From Actinostola sp. cb2023 (lineage: Eukaryota; Cnidaria; Anthozoa; Actiniaria; Actinostolidae): 64,000 bases of DNA. The DNA is taken from NCBI GenBank assembly GCA_033675265.1, contig JAUJYZ010000142.1, positions 134,001 through 198,000 of the forward strand, given 5' to 3'. Shown here piece after piece: positions 1-12,830 of the stretch (position 1 is the stretch's first letter; each line of letters begins with the position of its first letter). The notes beneath the pieces were generated by a model that worked only from the letters and a program-made list of their open reading frames with translations, had not been told where the DNA came from and did no database searches. A program made the position numbers and the translations under genes.

Positions 1-73
1 TTTTAGCTCATTTTAATCATTTTGGGTATTTGTTTTCCCCTCATATGTATACTATCAAATTGTGTTTTTAGCT

Positions 74-1962
74 GCCATGAGCACAGGCAGCCCAACCATT
101 CCATTTGAGGCTACTAAATATGAATTCAATAAAATGATATTTGTGTCTTTTTTTGATGGGTTTCCTGTGGTAGAGCGCGCGCGCATTTATATATTGGGCT
201 TCCTGTGTTGAGTAAGGTATAATGTTGGGATCCCTGTGTACGTCCTGCGGGACGCGCCCGCAGCAAATGTGTATATTGAAACAAGGTATGAAACTGATGG
301 CGTATCATGGCCTGATGTGCGGCGCAGTTCAGTGGTGCACTTTTCCGTGAGCCGAAGAGCCGAAGTCGTCGTACGCTACAGGCCCGTGGGGGGTACCCAG
401 GGTGAAGACGTTATTTTGTCGCTAATGGCGGGGCGTGGAAGAGAAGTTCATATCAAGAAATACTGATTTTTTTCGGTGTAAATGTTTGGATTCTATTCCT
501 TATTCATGGTAAGTTGAGGAGTCCACAATTCATGTCAACTTTAAGTAACTTTAGAAGAAATTGGACGGTTTTAAAGTAGTCCTTTTTCACTTTGAATGGT
601 GGAGAATTGTATGTTGGGACACAAGAAAGTTTTGTTGAAAAGCAACTTCAGACTAAAAGTATTTTTGTCAAGGTTTTTACGTAGTATTTACTCTAACTGT
701 TCTCTAATAAAAGCACTTGCCTATACTAGGGCAGAAGGGCTGCTTAATAATCACCTCAGCAAATCAGTTTTCATTAATTATGACTGAGCTATTTGACTTG
801 TGTAGTTTTGTCAGTGATCGAAATCACACTTCAACAAGGAACCTCTCTCAACTGACTGATGGTACTTAATTTTGTACTTTCTTGCAGTTGTTCTTACTGA
901 AAACACAAGGCCATACAAGGGAACGCCAACACAGCATAAACTGCATAAACCATCTGAAGCAAAAATATAGACGAACTCAATTCACTGACATCGAAGGAAA
1001 CATGAATGGAGATGGACTCGTGAAGCTGCCATGAACTAAAATATTAACAGTTCATCATTATTGTCATTGACAATGACATAGTTCAATTGTAACGTACATA
1101 CTCGCAATACAAGATATTCAAATTATAATTTAGTCTGTCCTAGATTTAAGCGTCAGTGTGACGGAGGTAGGTCTTTTAGTGTATCAGTTTGTGGAATTCT
1201 TTACCTCTAAATATTCGTAATATAGAATCGTTTTCTGCTTTTAAATCTTCTTTGTGGAGATATTTTTTTGAGAAACAACAATCTCTTCATCATTTTATTG
1301 TATAGTTTATAGTTAGTCTCTCTGTATTATATTACCTTTAGGATAATATCTTTAGATAATAAGATGGCTTGATTTTAAATTTTAAATTATAAATCTTTTA
1401 AATTTTTGTTTGTACGTTTACGTGATTAAGTGATTAGTATTTCCTTAGTTTTAGTAGCTATCCGATTTTTAAATATTGTAATTAGTTTTTGTAATTTTAT
1501 CATATATTTTATCATATTGTTACATATTTACATAGTTATTAATTATTGAGGGCCACAAGTTCATTAGCTTTAGCTATTTAGTGCTACCCTCGTAAAATTA
1601 AAGGCTTTATAGCGTACGTTGAAGATATACAACTGACACTTATAAAGTGTTTCGAGAATACAGTAAAGCTTAGTTATCCGAAAAAAAATGAAATTTCACG
1701 TCATTTTGACAAAGATTAGGGTCAAAAACGTATTTGTCACGTGACCGAGTTTCATACCTTGTTCCAATATACACATGTACTGCGGGACGCGCACAGGGAG
1801 CCCAACATTATACCTTATTCAACACAGGAAGCCCAATATAATACGTATTGCGCGCGCGCGCTCTACCACAGGAAACCCATAAAAAAGACGCGCGAATATA
1901 AATGTATTTATATTTATTTTTAAATAGCCTCAAAAGCAATGGTTGGGCTGCCTGTGCCATGA
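74..1962. mobile_element. Inverted-repeat element A (CACAGGCAGCCCA family)
   Basis: About 1.9 kb with imperfect inverted arms of roughly 225 bp (74-300 and 1741-1962). Each arm carries, from outside inwards, CACAGGCAGCCCAACCATT, a TTTGAGGCTA block, GGGTTTCCTGTGG, a GCGCGC run, TTCCTGTGTTGA and GTACGTCCTGCGGGACGCGC or close variants. No transposase is visible inside. The interior at 310-345 and 1620-1740 is also found at 52840-53110 in element B, so the two are one family. Superfamily not recognised; no clear target duplication. Confidence 0.65.
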
Positions 1963-2087
1963 GTAGAGCTTGGGCTACCTGTGCGTTGACGTGGCGACGA
2001 TTTGAAGTTTTTGAAAATTATTTTTAAAAAGATTAGAAAAGAAGTTAAAATGATAGTTTAAACAAGTTAACATGATAGTGATTAAAA

Positions 2088-2351
2088 ATGTGGAAATTGC
2101 AGCCTGGATTCATAACATTCAAAACCGGCGTAGTGTATAAAGTCAAATGCTCAGATTGCGATTTTATATACTATGGCCAAACAGAGCGATCTCTTCGGAC
2201 TAGGATGGCCGAACATCGAAGAGCCATTTGTAATAATCAGAAGTCCTCGAAGATCGCCCAGCACGCAAATGAAACTGGAATATTAATAGGACACTTAAAT
2301 TCTAAACAAAAAAAACAAAACAAAAAAAGCGCGCGCAAACCGCTAATTTAA
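2088..2351 (+). pseudogene. Penelope-like element tail, GIY-YIG endonuclease fragment
   Basis: Residues 14-65 of the frame read GVVYKVKCSDCDFIYYGQTE, then RSLRTRMAEHRRA and KIAQHANETG. This matches the GIY-YIG nuclease domain found at the C-terminus of Penelope-like reverse transcriptases (GVYKI.C..CD..YIGQT.RSL..R..EH). No reverse transcriptase lies upstream, so this is a 5'-truncated copy. After the conserved domain the frame drifts into lysine-rich low complexity and stops. A hammerhead-like motif follows 33 bp downstream, as is known for Penelope elements. Confidence 0.75.
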
Positions 2352-2375
2352 ATAAGCGCGTGCAACACTAACGTT

Positions 2376-2428
2376 TTTTCACACTGAAGAAGGTCCGAGA
2401 TGTGGACCGAAACGTCTGAATTAATTTC
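2376..2428 (+). ncRNA. Hammerhead-ribozyme-like motif in Penelope tail
   Basis: CTGAAGA (2384-2390), one extra A, a 5-bp stem GGTCC/GGACC (392-396 with 404-408, 7-nt loop), then GAAAC. This fits the hammerhead core CUGANGA-stem II-GAAA except for the unpaired base before stem II. Stem III would be the self-complementary ACGT, which could form only between two copies; stem I is weak. Probably degenerate. Penelope elements are known to carry such motifs in their terminal repeats. Confidence 0.5.
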
Positions 2429-2449
2429 ACACAGTTTAAGCCAGAGTCA

Positions 2450-3794
2450 ATCACTTTTATTATAATAATGATAGTGATTATAAAGAACTATTGACAAGCT
2501 TCCTCTTTCATGTCATGACAGGCATTTCATCTCTTATTTTGGCAGAAAAGCGAATGAAAACAAATCCAAAGTGAATCGATTCAGTAAAAATAAGCTTAAT
2601 TTCGTCATCGCCAACTATTCCGGTCATCCTGAGCCGAAATTCACTCAGCGGCTTTCCTTCGGAACATAGACTTCGATTGATCACTCGTATCAGTATAAAT
2701 TCGCTCCAAAACAGGTTAAATAAGGCTCTTTTAGTTAATTAAACACCGTTGCACATTCAAACAACTACCAAACTGTATGTGTTAGGTATATTTAGAGCCC
2801 AATATTATCGAAGAAACATTTTAGAAGCGAAAATACTAACTCGGTTCGACGATTTTGATCAATAGCACAGGGAGCCCAAGCGCCCTCAGGCCCGGACTTG
2901 GATTAATCTAACTTACTTGCGACGGTATCCCTGTGCTTTAACAGCTATCCCATGAATCTTTACGGCAAATGAAAGCTGGATAACTGAGCTTTATTTGGGT
3001 ACCAAACATGGCGATTTTCGGTAAAGTTTCGACTTCAAACTTCACTATATTTTGCCCACCGGAAGCGGACATTTGGTGTTCTAATTTGGTGATAATGGAG
3101 CATTTTCAAAGTCAATAGGGAATGGTGTAATTATATATAATCTAGACATCCTTTCGTGAATAGCCTTACAGGTATGTCTACTTTATATACCCATTTCAGC
3201 AAATTGGACAGAGTCATCTGTATTTCCACAATTAGACTTGGAACTTCGCACTTTCGCATGTTTTTATCCAAATTTACAAAGGCAGTATGGACGATATACA
3301 CGTCGATCGACTTTAATAAAAGGAATGGTAGAAAATTATATTTTCGTAATTTTTATTAGCCAGAGGAAAGTATAAGGAGTAGTAGAATGTTATTCAATCT
3401 TGGTAAATTAATTTTCTTCAGAACGTACACTTTTATTTCCCTTAATTTGCTCGCTTCCCAGTCAAGCCTTGTATTTTTGTTCGCGATTGTCATTATTCGA
3501 TTGGGGAAGACCGCTGTTCGTCGCGGGCTCAAGATGACCGGAATAGTTGGCGATGGAAAATTCAACGATTTTTTAACCCACAATCTTCTGTATATACAAG
3601 GGCAAATGTGACTGCAATATGTCAGTCAACGTCAAGTCCAATGCAGGGTGGAAAATAGCTCAAAAGACGGCAAATTAAGCACAAGATTCTACAAGATTAG
3701 CCGGCGGATTTTCATGGCAAAGAACAACTTTCACTGTGAATTCATTCAACTTCATTCAATGTTATTCTGCAATAAACAAACGACCAAATAATTA
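2450..3794. other. Non-coding stretch with one short inverted repeat
   Basis: No gene recognised. CATCGCCAACTATTCCGGTC occurs near 2608-2630 and in reverse complement near 3535-3555, suggesting the ends of an old element of about 1 kb. At 2866-2938 there is a short inverted pair (CACAGGGAGCCCA and GGTATCCCTGTGC) related to the element A family. Confidence 0.4.
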
Positions 3795-5402
3795 TAATAA
3801 CTGTTTTATTGTCTTAAACTGATCAAGGTTTTCATGTGCCTGATTGTAATTTACACTTTTACAGCATCAAGTTTTATCAAGAAACTAGAGTGTTCGTAGC
3901 TTTCGCCGTGAAATGAAAATTTTAGCTGTGAATGAGGCGCATTGAGGTTTGACAGAATCATTTCTCACTTTAAGTCGACCTAATAGCTTCCCTTGTTTAT
4001 ACACATAACCATCGCACAGAATCCTATTGTCTTTTGGGACATGTACTTACAGTCGAACGATTTCTAAAGGCGTCATTAATATGCATGAAATGACGCGATA
4101 GAAACCCTGTCTACCCAGTGAAATACTATCAATGGATCAACGGCTCTTCTAGAAATCAACATGTACACGAACGTCATGCCTTTATAATATGCTTTTTGCT
4201 GGTTTTTGAGAGGTTTTGCGTATTAGTTATCTGATAGAGCGAGAATGAGTTGAACTCACGTCGGCCGTAAGAGTCATTCAACAGTGACAACAAACGACTT
4301 GAAGACAGAAGCCGAATTGATTACTTCGTAGTTTTTCATCGCATACACTATAAACTCGTCAAAGACTTACTTAACGACTGAACTTACACTTTATATAAGC
4401 TTTCAGATGATAGCTTTTGAGTATTAGTTATCTGTTAAAGCGAGAATGAGTTGAACTCACGTCGGCCGCTAAGAGTCATTCAAATGACAACAACAAACGA
4501 CTTGAAGACAGAAGCCGAATTGATTACTTCGTAGATTTTCATCGCATACACTATAAACTCGTCAAAAACTTACTTAACAACTGAACTTACACTTTATATA
4601 AGCTTTCAAATGATAGGTTTTGCGTATTAGTTATCTGATAAAGCGAAGCTAAGCGAGATTGAGTTGAACTCACGTCGGTCGCTATGACAACAAGAGTCTC
4701 GTGAAGACCAAGATTATTATAACTCAAAAAGGATACTATAAAGCTTTCGCGGATGATCCAACTTATGGGTGGAAAATGATCCTTATTTGTTTATCTTTAT
4801 ATCCCAACCTTAATATATTTGAATAGTTATCGTGATGAGCAAAAAATATCGATGTTTTGATGGTGCCTATACAATTCCCATAGTAAAATGACCAAAAATA
4901 TCCCTACTTTGCCATAAAAAGGATACTATAACAAAATAAGTTTTGTAATTTTTATTGATATCAGCAGTTGATTCATCATCTTGACTTTCATTTCCACCCT
5001 TAATAACTTTAGAAACTAATACACAAATCAAGAAAAAGACTAGCTTTGAGTACCCACTTCAGCCATTTTCGCCTAATTCCTTTGTAAATCGTGGAATTAT
5101 CAGAGTCACACCCTAATGAACATCATTTGAATCTCGCGCCAAACAATAGGAAAGTCCCGTATGTGTCCCTCCATTCTGTGCGATGCATAATACTGATAAT
5201 ACTGCATTGTAGAAACTCCTTTTTACTGTGGAATAACCTTGAATTTTCCTTGAAAAATCGAAGAACATTCCTGCATTCGCATTCAAAGCTAGATACCAAA
5301 AAAAATGTCATTGTCGCTGTCAATCATATCCTGTGAGCCAATCACGCGCGGTAATTTTGAGACGTCAATACCACAAAATATTGACGTCTCAAAATAAAAT
5401 GC
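3795..5402. mobile_element. Non-coding repeat family C, long copy
   Basis: Begins near AATAACTGTTTTATTGTC and ends with an inverted GACGTCAATA/TATTGACGTC pair. The same left 210 bp and right 210 bp recur at 42741-43170 with about 1.2 kb missing between them, so these are a long and an internally deleted copy of one element. No coding frame recognised. The interior contains a 202-bp tandem repeat. Confidence 0.6.
4217..4690. repeat. Tandem repeat, about 202-bp unit, 2.3 copies
   Basis: The block TATTAGTTATCTGAT..AGCGAGAATGAGTTGAACTC starts near 4221, 4422 and 4625, giving periods of about 201 and 203 bp. The first two copies share the whole unit, including GACAGAAGCCGAATTGATTA; the third is partial. 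Confidence 0.8.
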
Positions 5403-5412
5403 ACTAGTCAAT

Positions 5413-5489
5413 TTCAAGAATGCCCATCAAACCCCCCCCCCCCCCCCCCCCGCCCCGGTCATACCCCGGGCATTTGACCGTAGTGACGT

Positions 5490-5532
<43 letters not shown>

Positions 5533-5999
5533 ATACCCCGGGCATTTGACCGTAGTGACGTTCCGCATAGTGGGGAATTTGACACTGAATAAAGCCCTGA
5601 CCGGCGGGCATTTGACTATTGACCAAATATTGGTCAGCGGTCCTCGTCTAATTTGAATATTACCGTAAACAGGGCTAGAGGAGAAAGGCTACTAGGCAGA
5701 GAGAGAGAAAAGATGCGGTTTAATACATTTGATATAAATATGTGTTTTAATACTGTTTTGTTGGGCATTATAAATAAAAGAATGTCGACCTGTGTTGGCT
5801 CAGTTTAAAATTAGTACTTTTGAGTGCAATTCCGAGATTTGCCAGGCCGGTGGGACGGGTATTTGACCGTAAATGGAGCCCGAATGGTGGGGCATTTGAC
5901 CACATTATTGGCTCGCACAGAGGGGAATTTGACCAATTTTTTTCCAAAAAGTCAAATGCCCCGGGGTATGCCCGGTGGGGGGGGGGGGGGGGGGATTGA
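5413..5999. mobile_element. MITE with poly-C/poly-G ends and repeated GCATTTGAC motifs
   Basis: The left side has two poly-C runs (about 5431-5450 and 5491-5523), each followed by a CGGGCATACCCCGGGCATTT block. The right side has the reverse complement ending in a poly-G run (5977-5994). Variants of GG(G/C)CATTTGAC or GGAATTTGAC recur through the element on the same strand and inverted near the right end. No protein. The proline runs of its open frames come from the poly-C tracts. Confidence 0.6.
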
Positions 6000-6807
6000 C
6001 TGGTACAAAACAATCGTGATACATATATAATCGGGCAATTTTGGTTCGATTCGGCGAAATATCAGGGCGAGTTAGGTCGAGCCATGGTTTACGTTTATGA
6101 AAGATTTTCACTAAAAACATCGAGGACGATCTTTTCAAAATACAAACTTATTAGCATATTGTCGGCACGCGTCCGTGAGTTTGAGAAGTGGCGGGAAAAG
6201 TTCAATCGTTCGGAGTTTTGATCAAAACGTTTATTTATCTTTTGAATGAAACATATTTTCCCTTAAAATGACCAGAAGTAATATAAAAATACAATGGTTT
6301 CTTATTTAGAACCACATTTTAACCAACTGTCCGTAATATATGATATCAGGACAGTAGAGTGTCCTGATACCGTAGAATATCAGGACAGTAGAGTGTCTTA
6401 TACGGGAGAATTCTCGATTGTGATTGGTTGAAACAAATATTGGGGATGATAAAAAACTATAGGCAAGCTTCAGTGTCCTGGTGTGTCATTACTCAGTCAA
6501 AACAAGACCATATATAATCGTGTTCTTTTTGTCCTGACACTCAAATATTGGCTCACAAAGGCGCATTATGTCTTAAACACTCGCCATTAGTCGAGTAAAT
6601 CTTTCTTAGAGTCTAACTAAGGCACGCAAACGACTGATATTTTCACCTAAGATTCTAGCAGATTTACAGTAAATGTATGGCGAATAGTCTTATTGTAATT
6701 ATTTATATTATTTTATTTTCTATTGTTATTTTCTTTTAGGACCTTAGTGAAAAGCACTTTTAATTAGTGATCTAGGCATCCTCATTAAAGATTATATTTG
6801 TATAGGT
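6000..6807. other. Non-coding, small ATCAGGACAGTAGAGTGTC repeat
   Basis: No gene recognised. ATCAGGACAGTAGAGTGTC occurs twice at about 6343-6400, 35 bp apart, with weaker TGTCCTG echoes near 6475 and 6530. The rest is AT-rich and unremarkable. Confidence 0.4.
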
Positions 6808-7520
6808 AATAGCATGGTTTGTAGTGATATTTGGGATAAATACCACGAGTGATATTTCAAAATTGTTACCAAAATTTCACGAGCCTCCGGCGAGTGACAT
6901 TTGTGACAATTTTGAAATATCACTCGTGGTATTTATCCCAAATATCACGTACAAAACATGCTATTAAATGTTTATAACATGACCTAAGAAAATACTGCAA
7001 TTTCGATCAGTTGTTTGTAGTTTTACCATGAACTAATGGAAAATGCTCTCAAGTAAATTATTTTCATAGAAAAACGTTCATAAATTAGATAACAAATGAA
7101 GAAAACAGAAACAAGAGGTTTCTAAAGCTTTATTTTTACCTTTTTCAGCAATAATTCTTTCACTTCTCAATCTAAAGCAGGAAAACCTTTTAATAGCACG
7201 ATCAACAGTCGATCGTTTCTCGCTGATTTTTGCAGTCTCAGCCAAAGAAAACGTTCCTGATTTGTCGACAATATATCCATGTTGATGTACTTTTTCAATT
7301 TGTTATTCTTGAGATTTGTTTCTATGTATATTTCAGCTTTTTTAGCGAGAAAAACTCTGTCGGGTTTATCGTTTATCCGTCATGCTCGGTGCTCAAACAA
7401 TGGCTACCATGGTGATTTTGAAATACCACTCCTGAGAGCTTGAAATACCACTATTACGCTGAAATACTACTCCTCTCAGCCAATCGAATTGCAGGATTTT
7501 CTTAGGTCATGTTATAAATT
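6808..7520. mobile_element. Composite hairpin/MITE with CACTCGTGGTATTT arms
   Basis: 6808-6965 is a hairpin with arms of about 70 bp (ATATTTGGGATAAATACCAC and its complement) around a CCGGCGAG loop. TTATAACATGACCTAAGAAA follows at 6970 and returns inverted at about 7500, so an outer element of about 700 bp encloses it. GAAATACCACTC repeats occur at 7420-7470. No coding capacity. Confidence 0.6.
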
Positions 7521-7738
7521 ATTATAACTCAACTTCCGGTTGGATTTTATCCCGATTCGGTTCCAGGAATCACGGTAATCCTTAAACTCTGACTTGGCTT
7601 ATTTATGACGACATTTTGCATGTAGAGAGAATCTCGCTTTCGATCAAAAACATCGCCCTTTATATATTGGCTTATTTTCTTGGCATTAATCTTAAGACGA
7701 TACAAAACTACACGCGATTTTGAGACGGCATTATATAT

Positions 7739-7954
<216 letters not shown>

Positions 7955-8451
7955 TTTATTGTGCCAATTTCGTAGTCATACCAGTTACTGGCAGACTAAA
8001 ATACATTGGGAAAATGATGCAATATACAGCTATTTCAAAAAACGTTGATACTGAATATAGTGTATTGCAACACCGAAATGCATTTTGGGACTCGTGTAAT
8101 ATTGTCTAAAGTAATATAAATAATAATAATTTATTTTATTTTTTGTGTATTCCGTCAGAAAAAATATACTAGCTCCATATGGCGAACAAATCGCTGTATA
8201 TTTACTTTTTATTTCAAAATAACGAGACCCACAATGCCCTTTGGTCTTGGAATACACTATTCAGTATGCAGTATTCAGTTTTCAAGGTTTTTTGAATTGC
8301 TGTATATTATATAAACTATGACTGCTAGTTAGAGAAAATAGATTCGGTATTAGCGGAAGCGCTTAGTTTATCGTATCGATCGTGGCTATATAACCGAGTG
8401 ACTGCATTTGATGCACAAAAAATCTGTAGAACAACATTGTAAATAACATAC

Positions 8452-8706
8452 CTTTTGTGAATTGGTTATTTTCTGGATCCAAACCAAACCAATTCAATAC
8501 GACATCAGGCAGTTGAATTCTTGGTAGAAAAACATGGTGTTTGTTTCTGGACTTGGGCGAGGCATAAAAGCTGTGATTCATCCAATGTGGTATGTTATAA
8601 TCATCACCCAAACTAACTTCATATTCACCACCTTTATTGTAGAATTTTAACAGAGGAACTGAATGGAGTGGTTGTTCTGCCATGCAAACTAAATCTACTG
8701 CCACAC
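8452..8706 (-). CDS. DEPDC5: DEPDC5 downstream exon (after one unlocated exon)
   Basis: 255 nt, phase 1 at both ends: acceptor TTCACTTAG|GTGTGG, donor ACAAAAG|GTATGT. It encodes [20 protein letters not shown], then [20 protein letters not shown] and [10 protein letters not shown], which is the conserved VDLVCM.EQPLH.VPL..LH and [14 protein letters not shown] block of DEPDC5. In family order it does not follow exon 4 directly: about 45 residues between NLSMN and the VDLVCM block are missing. No further exon was recognised below 8452. Confidence 0.92.
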
Positions 8707-8928
8707 CTAAGTGAATGGAAATAATTAAATTGTCATCAAAACTTAAACTTTCAAAGACATTGTTGGGATAAAAACTGGATCTCATACGCGGGTTTGTACG
8801 TTAATTTGTGCCTTGTAAATTAATAATGATTGCTATAGAAATCTATTAACCCTGAGTACAAACACGATACCTGTACCTGTGAAGTGTTTTTATGCACATG
8901 CGCCCAGTTACACGCGGGTTTATAGCGT

Positions 8929-9221
<293 letters not shown>

Positions 9222-9821
9222 TGTATTTCAACACGTCAATAAAATAGTACTCTAATTAACAAAGCTAATAACTAATTTGATATAAGTTAAGTATACGAGA
9301 GTTTACTTACATAGCACAAGATGACCTTTAGTAATCAGAAACAAATACAGTACAATAACAGTGCTTTTGAGAGCTTATAACCGATACGGAAAATACAAAT
9401 ATTGCCCAAAATACTGACTCTACGTGACCTGTTGCCCGTGCATAGCATGTACCTAAAGATGATTATCTACTTCAAAGTGGCCACTTAGGAATTAGTGAGA
9501 AATCGATCGAGAAACAAACACACACTAGAAGTTAACATGTCATGCGCCATTTATCGTATGGACACATATTATGTATACAAATAAATCATACATTCTCGTT
9601 CTTTAATTCATTGTTAGCAATAAATCAGGATTCAAATGTTTAGTCTTACTAAATCAAAGACTGAGGATCTTGCTTTAACACCCATCAAATTTTAATAAGT
9701 GCATCTGAAGGTAGCTCTGGTCTACAAAGTATCATTATTTCTTACTTTATCACGTTTTTTTGTGTCAGATTGCTAAAATGTTATTTATTCGTGTTTAAAT
9801 GGTGATAATCCTACTAATCCT
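9222..9821. other. Intronic sequence, nothing recognised
   Basis: AT-rich sequence without a convincing reading frame. A minus-strand FEVDN peptide near 9470 was considered as a DEPDC5 exon and rejected because stops lie close on both sides. Confidence 0.4.
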
Positions 9822-10148
9822 AATTGCCCTATATCACTATGACGTCACATCAAAACAATCTATTGTTTTAAAAACGCTAAGGATCATGGTCGTAAGAGGG
9901 GGACAAAACAGCAACAACACAAAGGATTTCCCAAATAAATGTATTTTACAGACGGTCTGAAAGCGATAAAAGTCACCAAACACAGTAAATATTGTGGGAA
10001 AAGTATCGATGAACATAATATCTGGAAACTAGCCAATTTGAAATCAAGCGAACCTCAGCAGAGTAGATTTAGTTCAAATTTATATTGTTCTTCACGATTC
10101 TGTCCCCCTCATAAACAAGCCGTTACGTCATAATGGTATAGGGCAATT
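9822..10148. mobile_element. MITE with AATTGCCCTATA ends
   Basis: Terminal inverted repeats of about 26 bp: AATTGCCCTATATCACTATG at 9822 and the complement of AATTGCCCTATACCATTATG ending at 10148, both followed inwards by a GACGTCA or TACGTCA core. 327 bp, non-coding. Target duplication not clear. Confidence 0.7.
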
Positions 10149-10528
10149 CTTCGTGAGTCGAAGAAGGACAAAGTGAGAACTTTTACTTTTTTATAGGTAA
10201 TAAAGAATACATGAAGATCAAAGGAATTAATAGAAACGTTTATTTCATAGTTATGGAGGAAGGAAGATCTGCCAAGGTTTGCTCTTTTTGACTGCTCCGT
10301 TGACGAGTTCATCGATGAGTTTATTCATACATACATACATACACGCATACATACGTACTTTATTCGTACATGGGTACATGTACGACGGGATTGAGTGGAA
10401 TAATTGTTTTATTGTATAGGCAACCACTGGATTGTGAGAAATATAACATTTGTTTTTATTTTTAGTAGTCAGCAAAACCGGTTTGCCATTGTTGAAAATC
10501 TCCAACTTTCTCTATTCGTGGTATATGA
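10149..10528. other. Intronic sequence with a CATA-rich tract
   Basis: No gene recognised. A short ATACATACATACATAC tract lies at about 10326-10360. Confidence 0.4.
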
Positions 10529-11056
10529 GCTGTTATGAGCGAATGTCTGCTAATATCGAGCAAAATATTAAAAAAACGGTCACGGTCAAAATTTAGGTTC
10601 CGTTCGTACTTGGCCTGTAGATAGGCATTACCAAGTAAACAAACGTGGTGTAGTTCGTTTTTCAAAATACGGCCCGAAAATTCAAAAATTAACATAAATC
10701 GATTTTGGCTGTCGGCGGCTTCAAAAACAGGCAAAATTCTAAGTGATTTGGTAGGTCCCAAAACTTCGTTCGCGTGCAAAATGGAAGAAAGCTATGGCCA
10801 TTCTATCTCCATATCTTGATTCAATAATAGTTTGCAGTCTGTTTTGGCATAAAACTGTAATCCTAGCAATTCTCTGAAAATCAGAAAGTCACTTTTAGAA
10901 CGACAATGAATTTCACACAACGAGAAATAAGAGTTGAGCTTAGAAACGCGAGAAGGATTTTCACTAGGTGTCACACGTTTATTCTTTCTAAAATTCATGC
11001 TATGAAGCTATTTATATATTGTTCTAAGAAATATGAAACATTTGGCTTGGGTTATT

Positions 11057-11428
11057 TTATCTACGCTTCGCACCGAGGCCGCGAATATCAATGAAATTTA
11101 CGACTTTCACTTTGTAATCGACATCGTTCTGGTTCCGGTGCAGTGCTATTGTCTCCAAACATTTTGTACTTTGTTCACGAATTTTTGCCAAAAGTGTACA
11201 TATTTTGTGCAGAAAAGAATAATTGTTAGCTGAAGATGAGTTTACCTTAGCAGTAAAAGGGCATTCTTCTATAATTTGTGGCCAACGTTCGCGACTGTAA
11301 TTGATTATTTTCATTTCAATGCGCGTAGCAAATTTCAACCCCAGTGGGGTAGGGTAGGGTAATGGGAGAGGGTATAAAGGCTGTAGCAAAAACGTTTCTA
11401 TTTTCTCTCCTTTTGCAGTGCTATTCAC
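11057..11428 (-). CDS. Hypothetical protein in left fold-back arm (123 aa)
   Basis: Starts MNSTAKGEKIETFLLQPLYP and ends DIRGLGAKRR, with a proline/leucine-rich stretch at residues 16-31 and a SFLHKICTLLAKIREQS helix-like stretch. Not recognised. Its only support is an almost identical copy in the opposite arm (13385-13756), which shows recent duplication rather than selection. It could be a 5' exon of an autonomous relative or a chance frame. Confidence 0.3.
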   Translation of the reverse strand: MNSTAKGEKIETFLLQPLYPLPLPYPTPLGLKFATRIEMKIINYSRERWPQIIEECPFTAKVNSSSANNYSFLHKICTLLAKIREQSTKCLETIALHRNQNDVDYKVKVVNFIDIRGLGAKRR

Positions 11429-11941
11429 TTAAACTATAAATTCTGATACTTACACTTTACATTAAAAATGATTCACAAGGCACTAAACATTTGGCAAGTC
11501 TAACGTTCTAACATATTTTATAAAATAACTATGATATAACACGCGCTCTGATTGGCCAAAGGATGCGTATTCCGCGTGCTTTATGAGAGCACAGTGCACG
11601 CGCTCGCAGATATTCAAATATTTTTGCAACGAACTAAATTGAAAACTTGCTTTAAAATCATAATTGTATTTTATAAAAGAAATAGAAATCTCGGAAGCTG
11701 TGCTCTATCTAGACGTCAAGTTCACGACGCCATTAATTTCACTTGTTTTCACGTCCTCTTCATGACGTTGAGGACGCCAACGGTCGTTTTCACAGTTATT
11801 CGTCAGCGCGCGCGCCGTTCTCTTTCACGTTGCGCCGTGTTTGGAAATCGAAAACGAGGCAGCGTGCTCTATCGAGCTTTAGTAGAAACCAACTAGCATA
11901 CTATCACGAATCCTGCAATATGATTGGCTAACGTACTCAAT

Positions 11942-12263
11942 ATGGACCTTTCCGTAGTTTCCCAGAATGCTTCATGATTCTGCGCGTGCAAGCGAGGTCA
12001 GGGTACAAAATAGATCGAAAATATTAAGAGAGAATGAAGAAATTCAGTAAAAAACTTAGACTTTTAAATTAAAAGTGCGTAAGAAGAATTACCGAAGATA
12101 GATGCAAATTCTCAAGAAAATAAAATATTTTTCTTCTGTTTTTGATTCGTTACAGTAGTCATATTTTCCTCAAAACACGATCAATTCTTAATATTTTTTT
12201 CCCCTGACCTCGCTTGCGCGCGCAGAATCATGAAGCATTCTGGGAAACTACGGAAAGGTCCAT
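11942..12263. mobile_element. MITE nested in the fold-back centre
   Basis: About 60-bp inverted repeats beginning ATGGACCTTTCCGTAGTTTC and running to GCGAGGTCAGGG, one on each side of a 200-bp AT-rich centre. It splits a TTAGTAGAAACC-family copy (about 11878-12365) whose uninterrupted relative lies at 35909-36114. No protein. Confidence 0.8.
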
Positions 12264-12830
12264 CTATTGAGTGATAGATAGTGAGTAGCGAAAATGCCGG
12301 CCTTTTGAACAAAAACAAAGCAGAAAATCAATAATATATCGTATGCTAGTTGGTTTCTACTAAAACAATAAGACTACTCGTTCTCGTTTTCTATGAGTTG
12401 AAATCGTTAACTCAACGCTACGCGCCTCGTTCCCTATTGACTCATAGAACATAGAACACTCGAACTCGTAGTCTAATTGTTAAATAGAAGCACGCGGGAA
12501 TTGGAAGAAGACGAGAGAAGTGCTAGGACAAGCACGAGGCGTAGCCACTTCTCGAATCTTCTTTCAATTCCCAAGTGCTTCAATAACTCTAGATAGAGCA
12601 CAGCTTCCGAGATTTCTATTTCTTTTATAAAATACAATTATGATTTTAAAGCAAGTTTTCAATTTAGTTCGTTGCAAAAATATTTGAATATCTGCGCGCG
12701 CGTGCACTGTGCTCTCATAAAGCACGCGGAATACGCATCCTTTGGCCAATCAGAGCGCGTGTTATATCATAGTTATTTTATAAAATATGTTAGAACGTTA
12801 GACTTGCCAAATGTTTAGTGACTTGTGAAT

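Noticed and set aside
5420..5656. Proline-rich protein at the poly-C MITE
   Set aside because: Proline runs come from homopolymer C; the frame shares ends with a repeat element.
9420..9480. FEVDN peptide on the minus strand as the missing DEPDC5 exon
   Set aside because: Only about a dozen codons between stops, no TPG motif before it and no usable donor after it.
11552..11896. 114-codon plus frame and its copy at 12564-12749
   Set aside because: They lie in the inverted arms around a GCGCGC-rich repeat, with no protein motif; explained by the fold-back structure.
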